Source of the DNA: Adiantum capillus-veneris
Taxonomy: Eukaryota; Streptophyta; Polypodiopsida; Polypodiales; Pteridaceae
Length of the DNA: 64,000 bases
Reading direction: 5' to 3'
Assembly (NCBI GenBank): GCA_014529385.2
Contig: CM043963.1
Span: 110,948,912-111,012,911, forward strand
The stretch's first letter is position 1. The number at the start of each line of letters is the position of its first letter. The position numbers and the translations under genes are program-made. Positions 58,604 through 64,000 of the stretch are shown here, piece by piece. The notes under the pieces are model-generated. The model made no database searches and had not been told where the DNA came from. It saw nothing but the letters and a program-made list of their open reading frames with translations.

Positions 58604-59854
58604 CTATTTTTCAGCACTAGCCATGGTCGCTAAAGAAGCTTTAGGGACCCACTTGAATGTTTTCTTCGTTACATTAGGATGAGTCTTGTCAGAAGCTATA
58701 TGCATTGCTTGTAGCATATTTAAGGGTACGGGCATTTCATCCCCCTCAGGTGTTACCCAGGTTGTCCCCCTATTTCCCCAAGTGTCTATGGTTGCTGCTA
58801 GGTGGACCCAATCCACATTGTCCGACTCAGTCATCCCAGGTAGTACATCCATATAAGGAGAATCTTCCCCAACATTAGTGTCCTCTTTACACGTGTAACA
58901 ATACTGCAATGGGGCTGAGTGAACTGTGGTGTCAGATCTATGATCAATTATAAACCTGTTTCCTAGAGGATGTGCTCGACCCGTCACAAGATCTCCTTGA
59001 ATAACAGAATCTTGGAACTGCAAGTAGACATGGTTTTTAGACCAGTCATGCACCATTTTTGCTTCCCTCATGAAAGGACGTCCTAAGATCATCTCCGATG
59101 CCATAGTGTGTTTGGAGAAATCCATAACAATAAAGGTAATCCTTATTTTATGTCCAAAGACCTTGATCTTGAGGTTTTCTAACATCCCAATAGGTTTAAC
59201 AATAGACCCATTGGCCATCTTCACTACTATGGTTGTGGTCGCAAGGTGAGGTCTTCCCATAGTTTCCCAGCAATTTTTAGTCACAATGCTAACCCCAGCG
59301 CCACCATCAAGGATTCCCTTCACAGTTAATCCCTTACTAGTGATTGGTATGGTCGCATTGGATTCATCACCCTCAAAGTATTGTCCCAACTTGTTAACAA
59401 GTATTTCTATAACAAGGTTCTCATATAGGTTGGGTTGTGGATCTATGTATTCCTCCTCTATTGGCATCCCCCCAGCTCCATCCATCTGTGCAAATTGTGG
59501 TAGCCCAAACTTCAGTTCTCCATTGAGGAAGGCTCGAAGAGCTGAGATTAGCTCGGGGTCTTTATATAGTTTGGACATGATGGTGGTTCTAACTTCTGAA
59601 GACATGAAATCCATCAATTTGGCAATGTTTAACGGCACCTTTTGGCCTTGAGTCCCTTGACGTGGGGAAGATGGGATCTCCATTTCTTCGATAGGATTGG
59701 GTAGTCCCTCTGTAAACATTCTTTCCATCAAGAAGTGAGTACGCCCACTTTCCCATGAATTTAAGTCACTTTCTTCTTGGATGACACTAGGTGTGTCCAA
59801 GGGTCTATGGACTTGGTGAGGTTGTTGTTGCGTAGGGAACACGGTGTTTGTCAT
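58604..59854 (-). CDS. Gypsy retropepsin-type aspartic protease protein, 416 aa
   Basis: Residues ~140-265 carry the protease: GILDGGAGVSIV (D183 in the DGG/DSG-type active site), IRITFIVMDF, and MILGRPFMREAKMVHDW with ILGRP near 256, the family's second signature. It would cleave the polyprotein during particle maturation. The N-terminal ~135 residues (LMERMFTEGLPNPIEEM, LMDFMSSEVRTTIMSKLYKDPELISAL) are of unknown role. The same frame is open upstream to 60082 except for one TAA (59888-59890), and downstream to 58106 except for one TAG. RT should follow in a working Gypsy element but does not. Confidence 0.7.
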   Translation of the reverse strand: MTNTVFPTQQQPHQVHRPLDTPSVIQEESDLNSWESGRTHFLMERMFTEGLPNPIEEMEIPSSPRQGTQGQKVPLNIAKLMDFMSSEVRTTIMSKLYKDPELISALRAFLNGELKFGLPQFAQMDGAGGMPIEEEYIDPQPNLYENLVIEILVNKLGQYFEGDESNATIPITSKGLTVKGILDGGAGVSIVTKNCWETMGRPHLATTTIVVKMANGSIVKPIGMLENLKIKVFGHKIRITFIVMDFSKHTMASEMILGRPFMREAKMVHDWSKNHVYLQFQDSVIQGDLVTGRAHPLGNRFIIDHRSDTTVHSAPLQYCYTCKEDTNVGEDSPYMDVLPGMTESDNVDWVHLAATIDTWGNRGTTWVTPEGDEMPVPLNMLQAMHIASDKTHPNVTKKTFKWVPKASLATMASAEK

Positions 59855-59887
59855 CTGGATCTTCCTAGGTGCTGGTTCTAGATCCCT

Positions 59888-60082
59888 TTAGGCATCTTCT
59901 ACCAAACTCCTTAATTGCTTGACTCGCTCAATCTCCTCTGTAGGGTTTGGGTAAGTTCCTATCTTCTTTTTGGATCCTGGCCATTGTGGCTCATGAAGAT
60001 CTTCCTTGTTGATTTCTATGTTAGTGGTCGTTTTGGTCTCCATGGTTTCACCTGAATCAGAATCTTCTTCAGCGTCATTCAT
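59888..60082 (-). CDS. Short frame upstream of the protease, 64 aa
   Basis: Acidic (MNDAEEDSDSGETMET), ending in an in-frame TAA 33 nt before the protease Met, same frame. Its ATG overlaps the gag TGA as ATGA (60079-60082). Probably the N-terminus of the protease protein, cut off by a nonsense change. Confidence 0.5.
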   Translation of the reverse strand: MNDAEEDSDSGETMETKTTTNIEINKEDLHEPQWPGSKKKIGTYPNPTEEIERVKQLRSLVEDA

Positions 60083-62376
60083 ATATATACAGGGTCATCA
60101 CCAGTCCCTATGTTGGTCTTTGAACTGCGGTCTGACTTCGCTGCTTTTTGCGATCTCTTTCTTCGTGTTTTCTTCTTTTTCTGAGATTGGGCAATTGATG
60201 TCGTGTCTCTTTCCTCAAGAATATAATTTTGTTTTTGGAGCATCGATCGTATGAGTACATTTACTGGTACCACGGGTGTACTTGGTGATGGCTCCTCGGT
60301 AACTTCAATCAAGTTTAATGGCATGATCTTCGGTGCATTTGGATTATTTAGACATTGGGCAATCAAATGATCTATGCCACATCGATTACACATGAGTATC
60401 GGCATTGTAGACGTGCTTGCTTGATTGGTTTGCATTAGTGTGGCGTTCTTTTGTAGCCTAATAGAACACTCGGCTACACGATGTGGACCTCCACACTCAT
60501 AGCATTGAAGAGGTGGTCTCTTAGAAGTGTAATTGATATTTTGGCCTCTTGCCGCAAGAGCAGCTACTTGATATACAGGTTTGCCTTGTCTCCAATAGTC
60601 CTCCATGTAGTATTGTGGACTTTCTTCAAGCACATCCATCCCATAGGCGATATTAGGATCTATATCTTCCTCATAGCCTTCCAAACAAGAAATAGATGAC
60701 TCACAACCCACTTGATTCACAAAAGTGATTCTCGGATGTGGTGGTTGCGGTCCTATCACTGGAGGTGGTAAGGGTGTTGTTTGAACAACATTTTGGGCCC
60801 TAGGGACCATATGTTGTGATGTTTGTTCAAGAGGTGGGGCCGGCATCAATGCAAGCACTCGAGGTGTGTCTGTCCATGCTAAGGTTGGTCTATTGGCCAT
60901 CGTGCGCTTAAATACTATGCAATCTTTAGCTTGATGACCATACCTTCCACATGCATTGCAGTTCCCATTGAATTTTACTCTAAAAGTAGGGCATTCACCG
61001 GTACTATGCGGTCCATAGTATACTGAGCACCATTGTTGCTCCCTTCTTGGATACATATGATTGTTCTGCGGAGCACGATTGTCTCTAAGACTCTCTTGAA
61101 TAGCCTTGGTGAGATCTGCTAAAGTCATCTCAGATATCTTTGGCTCCTTAGCAATAGGCTTTAGGGTCATTGGCTGATGCCCCGATGCTTGTGAGCTAAT
61201 AGATTTAGACTCAACAGACACTCTTTCTCCTTGAATCATTAAATTATCCTCCAATTGGATCGCATTGGTGGTGACTGCTTCCCAAGTGGTGATACCTCTA
61301 ATGACTAGGCCATTGTAGATATCCTCATGTCGTAATCCCCTAATTAATATATCAAGCAATTGGTTATTGTTGAAGCGCTCATTTGGATTACAACGAGAAT
61401 TCAAATGCTTCAAGCGACTTATAAAGTCTCTCACCGACTCTCCTTCCTCTCGTTGGGCTTTCTGGAGCTGAGAGGCTACACCCCAAAGTACTCCCTCTCG
61501 TATGTATTCTTTTAAGAACAGTCTCCTAAGAGTAGGGTAAATCGTTTTTTCTTCCACCCTTAGGGTTCTATACCAATCCCCAGCCTTTCCACTTAAGGTT
61601 AGGCTTAAAGCATTGCTCTTATGTAGGTCATTGTGTTCTCCTAGAGAATCGCATATTTGTTCAAACACTTCGATATGCTTCCTCACATCCCCGACTCCGC
61701 TAAATTTTTGTGTGAGCTTGGCTATTTGTACTGCCTTACTTCTAGGCTCTCTATCAGGCGTGTAACGAATATTCTTAGCAATAGATTGACCAATAGCTTG
61801 AGCAAATGTTGCCAAGTCACCTAAGTGAGCAGGCATCGTGGGTGAAGGTGCTCCAGAGACTACATGTGGAGTAGGTATTGGCATTGGGCTTGGCACATAG
61901 GAAGCCCTTGGGTTCCACGTTGGGTACGATGTTGTGCCATGTGGTGGTCCATAGTTCATATGAGTGGCCCTAGGCATAGCAGACGTCGGATGTGACATGC
62001 TAATGCTAGCCGGTATAGTCCCATGGAAATAAGAACTTGTGTATTGTGGTTGTGGAGCATAGGTAGTTGAAACAATGGGAGGGGTAGGGACTACATGAGT
62101 ACGTGGACCAATAGGTGCATACGATTGGTTCGCACTTGTAGGTACTATTGCAGGCATTGAGCTACCATGTAGCGGTGCTTTACTAACAAACGAGGTCCAT
62201 GGCGTGTTTCTTGGCATGCCCATCATTGGGGTAGGCATGGTAGCCGTGGTGTCATCAAGGGAAAGATGAGCTAGACTTGGAAAAGTAAATCTATCACTTG
62301 TGGGCTCAGATTGCATTGAGACCCCTGGCGAAACAACATATGGGGGATCGATGGGACTCACTGGGGGAGTCTCCAT
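60079..62376 (-). CDS. Gypsy Gag protein, 765 aa, with four knuckle-like motifs
   Basis: Residues 1-200 are Pro/Ser/Thr-rich. Residues ~215-375 match the plant retrotransposon gag (capsid) domain: KFSGVGDVRKHIEVFEQICD, LTLSGKAGDWYRTL, LFLKEYIREG, REEGESVRDFISRLKHLNSRCNP, LLDILIRGLRHEDIYNGL. Then come C450...H457...C462 (a knuckle-like spacing), CNACGRYGHQAKDC (473-486, canonical CX2CX4HX4C), and CYECGGPHRVAEC (625-637) and CNRCGIDHLIAQC (663-675), both CX2CX3HX4C. The C-terminus is basic (KKKKTRRKRSQKAAK). It would form the particle shell and bind RNA. The upstream 265-aa frame is in the same register, separated by one TGA. Confidence 0.8.
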   Translation of the reverse strand: METPPVSPIDPPYVVSPGVSMQSEPTSDRFTFPSLAHLSLDDTTATMPTPMMGMPRNTPWTSFVSKAPLHGSSMPAIVPTSANQSYAPIGPRTHVVPTPPIVSTTYAPQPQYTSSYFHGTIPASISMSHPTSAMPRATHMNYGPPHGTTSYPTWNPRASYVPSPMPIPTPHVVSGAPSPTMPAHLGDLATFAQAIGQSIAKNIRYTPDREPRSKAVQIAKLTQKFSGVGDVRKHIEVFEQICDSLGEHNDLHKSNALSLTLSGKAGDWYRTLRVEEKTIYPTLRRLFLKEYIREGVLWGVASQLQKAQREEGESVRDFISRLKHLNSRCNPNERFNNNQLLDILIRGLRHEDIYNGLVIRGITTWEAVTTNAIQLEDNLMIQGERVSVESKSISSQASGHQPMTLKPIAKEPKISEMTLADLTKAIQESLRDNRAPQNNHMYPRREQQWCSVYYGPHSTGECPTFRVKFNGNCNACGRYGHQAKDCIVFKRTMANRPTLAWTDTPRVLALMPAPPLEQTSQHMVPRAQNVVQTTPLPPPVIGPQPPHPRITFVNQVGCESSISCLEGYEEDIDPNIAYGMDVLEESPQYYMEDYWRQGKPVYQVAALAARGQNINYTSKRPPLQCYECGGPHRVAECSIRLQKNATLMQTNQASTSTMPILMCNRCGIDHLIAQCLNNPNAPKIMPLNLIEVTEEPSPSTPVVPVNVLIRSMLQKQNYILEERDTTSIAQSQKKKKTRRKRSQKAAKSDRSSKTNIGTGDDPVYI

Positions 62377-62418
62377 TTGTGATAGAGTGGGTTGTTTCCC
62401 TTTGCCCGTATCTAAAAA

Positions 62419-63216
62419 TCACATAGGACCCGTCGAAGGTATGTTTATTCCTCGATTTTGCCTCTCGGACTGGATAATCCTATGGATGACATTGCAGATC
62501 ATGTGTTGTTGTTCCTCTAGACTAGTGGCACTGGATGTGGATTGTACAACTTGTAACCAACCCACATGGTATGTGTAGCCCATGTATAGGTCGGTCAAAG
62601 TCTCCGTGTGTAGGTCATATTCCCAATTTTCATTGAGAAATACCCCGTCCAAACTTGGTGTACTAGAGGGTTGCCGTGAGGTGGATGCAATGTTGCTTCC
62701 CGTGTTTTGACTTTTAGTCACCGCTACCTTAGAGGCGACTTTGGAAGGTGGTAGCTCGGTAAGGCCCTCATGAAATGAGGTAGGTAGAATGTCCACGTGG
62801 ACACTCTGAGGGAGTGTGGGGTCTACAGGAGATGTGAATGGTAATTCTACTTCCCCACCCCCTTCGTTTACTTCACTACCCGTAGGTTCAGAGCGCGTAG
62901 CTCTACTAAAAGTTTCCATCAAACGGCTAAAAACACTAGTTCCAGGTTGTTGGGCCCAGCTAGGTACGGTTTCATTTGTTCCCCCGGGGCTTTGTGTAAG
63001 ATGCTCTTCCATAATATCGTAGTCAGAGGAAGAGTCACTAGCCGCTATATTTGGGTCTTGGGTTGCACTACCTTGGGTCCCCGCCGAGGGCGTAGACCCT
63101 AGCGTGGAAGGATAGTGAGTACCCCCGTAAATCGAAGCACTAGCTAGTTGTTCGAACTCTAGCACACGACCAGAGCGTAGATACATGTGCTTTCGGTTGT
63201 CGGCAAGTACCCTCAA
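62419..63216 (-). CDS. N-terminal part of the Gypsy Gag, 265 aa
   Basis: Starts MRVLADNRKHMYLRSGR. YLRSGR-like motifs are common at plant Gypsy Gag N-termini. The rest is Ser/Thr/Gly-rich, with LHTETLTDLYMGYTYHVGWLQVV near the end. It stops at TGA (62419-62421), after which the same frame is open for 14 codons into the 765-aa Gag, so the two were probably one protein of ~1040 aa. The TGA may be a mutation. Could also be a genuine separate protein. Confidence 0.55.
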   Translation of the reverse strand: MRVLADNRKHMYLRSGRVLEFEQLASASIYGGTHYPSTLGSTPSAGTQGSATQDPNIAASDSSSDYDIMEEHLTQSPGGTNETVPSWAQQPGTSVFSRLMETFSRATRSEPTGSEVNEGGGEVELPFTSPVDPTLPQSVHVDILPTSFHEGLTELPPSKVASKVAVTKSQNTGSNIASTSRQPSSTPSLDGVFLNENWEYDLHTETLTDLYMGYTYHVGWLQVVQSTSSATSLEEQQHMICNVIHRIIQSERQNRGINIPSTGPM

Positions 63217-63980
63217 AGGTTACTTGCTTTGTTTTGTGGGTGTTTTGCACCCCGTTTTCTACTTGATTTTTTCTTGTTTTTGATGTTTTTTGAATGTTTG
63301 ACTTTTTTGATTGAAGTGTGTGATAGCTTGAAACGAGCGTATCACTTAAAGGGTCGCTGTGTGCTTTACAGCATAATTTTCGAGCATCTGACGTTCCGTT
63401 GGTCCTCAAAAATCAATTTTTAGCTACGTGTGAAGCTAAAATTCGTTTTTTTTAAAAAGGTGACTGAGGCCTTGGCCTGAGCGTGAGCTTGGGTTTGGGT
63501 CTGGGAGATATTCCCGATCCCGGTCCTATCTTTAAAATTATTTTATTTTATTTTTTTTTAATTTTAAAATTTTTATTTTTTATTTTTTAATAAAAAGGAT
63601 AAGGTCATCGCGGCCTGCGCGAGAGCACACACACACTCTATCTACCTACTTCTAACTAATATACCTACTCTTACACACTAACACACTCTATTAACTCTCA
63701 CTAATCTACTTCTTACTTACTGTACACAGAAAACTAACTACCTTGATACACAAAGAATAAACATAGAACCTTTGAAATCTGTATTAACAAAGAAAACTAA
63801 CTACCTTAATACACAGAGAATAAACACAGAACCTTTGAAAACTCCATTAACAAAAAAAAACACACAGTATAACACCAAATCCCTCTTCTCAACACACACA
63901 CACTCCTTCCTTACCTTTCCTACAATAGAAATTGCACCACGGAGAAGCACAGAGTGCTACTCGAGCTTCATGTATGGCAT
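63217..63980 (-). other. 5' leader of the Gypsy element
   Basis: Untranslated stretch between PBS and gag. It includes an A/T homopolymer-rich segment (63531-63596) and CA-rich sequence (63625-63905). The 89-aa frame at 63140-63409 overlaps gag and has no recognisable domain. Confidence 0.55.
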
Positions 63981-63998
63981 TCCCCGGCAACGGTGCCA
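63981..63998 (-). other. Primer-binding site for tRNA-Asp
   Basis: The plus strand reads TCCCCGGCAACGGTGCCA, the 3' end of plant tRNA-Asp except for one base (T for C at position 14). The minus strand, TGGCACCGTTGCCGGGGA, is the PBS. The LTR should begin within a few bases beyond position 64000. Confidence 0.85.
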
Positions 63999-64000
63999 AA

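Larger units (their letters stand above)
57999..63998 (-). mobile_element. Gypsy element, gag-protease only, 5' LTR beyond window end
   Basis: In minus orientation: PBS for tRNA-Asp (63981-63998), ~760-nt leader, gag-type frames (63216-60079), protease frame (60082-58604), a C-terminal tail (to 58106), then polypurine tract (57999-58010). There is no reverse transcriptase, RNase H or integrase between the protease and the polypurine tract, so the copy is non-autonomous. tRNA-Asp priming is typical of plant Athila/Tat-type Gypsy lineages. Confidence 0.8.

Overview
The window looks like nuclear DNA of a land plant, built almost entirely of transposable elements. Evidence: several LTR elements carry a primer-binding site (PBS) complementary to plant initiator-Met tRNA, and one carries a tRNA-Asp site. 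There are also a Tnt1-type Copia polyprotein, an L1-like LINE, hAT-like MITEs and very long (GA)n tracts. The density of long GA tracts makes me think of a fern or another non-seed plant, but that is a guess. I see no intact host gene, tRNA, rRNA or CRISPR array.

Layout. 1-10804: an old LTR split by a 10.1-kb tandem array of four LTRs and three internal regions of one minus-strand, non-autonomous LTR retrotransposon; the whole array is bounded by a 5-bp target duplication (TTCAA). 10931-14260: a degenerate Copia element with target duplication CGAAG. 13.6-19.85 kb: a tandem segmental duplication that includes the 5' end of that Copia; its second copy received a 780-bp hAT-like element (8-bp duplication) and a further MITE. 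21133-22729: a small LTR element with identical LTRs that carries a decayed fragment of a NudC/BOBBER-type gene. 23.1-25.46 kb and 31.04-32.5 kb: GA tracts, possible Helitron ends and a ~310-bp tandem repeat, split by a young, intact Copia element (25463-31033, target duplication GAGCC, one 1326-residue polyprotein). 32.47-37.06 kb: an L1-like LINE on the minus strand, lying between two GA tracts, with ORF1 intact and ORF2 frameshifted.

37-58 kb is old, decayed sequence: a probable solo LTR (40473-41050), minisatellites, GA tracts, two diverged remnants of one Gypsy gag family (48.9-50.8 kb on plus, 52.9-53.4 kb on minus) and a truncated LTR end at 56389. 58-64 kb holds the 5' and middle part of a minus-strand Gypsy element (gag with four CCHC-like knuckles, aspartic protease, no reverse transcriptase). 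Its tRNA-Asp PBS lies 2 bp from the window end, so its 5' LTR should start just outside.

The order of events can be read from the nesting: old LTR; array insertion; Copia at 10.9 kb; segmental duplication; hAT-like insertion; and, separately, the very recent Copia at 25.5 kb and the small NudC-carrying element. Only the 25.5-kb Copia looks capable of making its own proteins.
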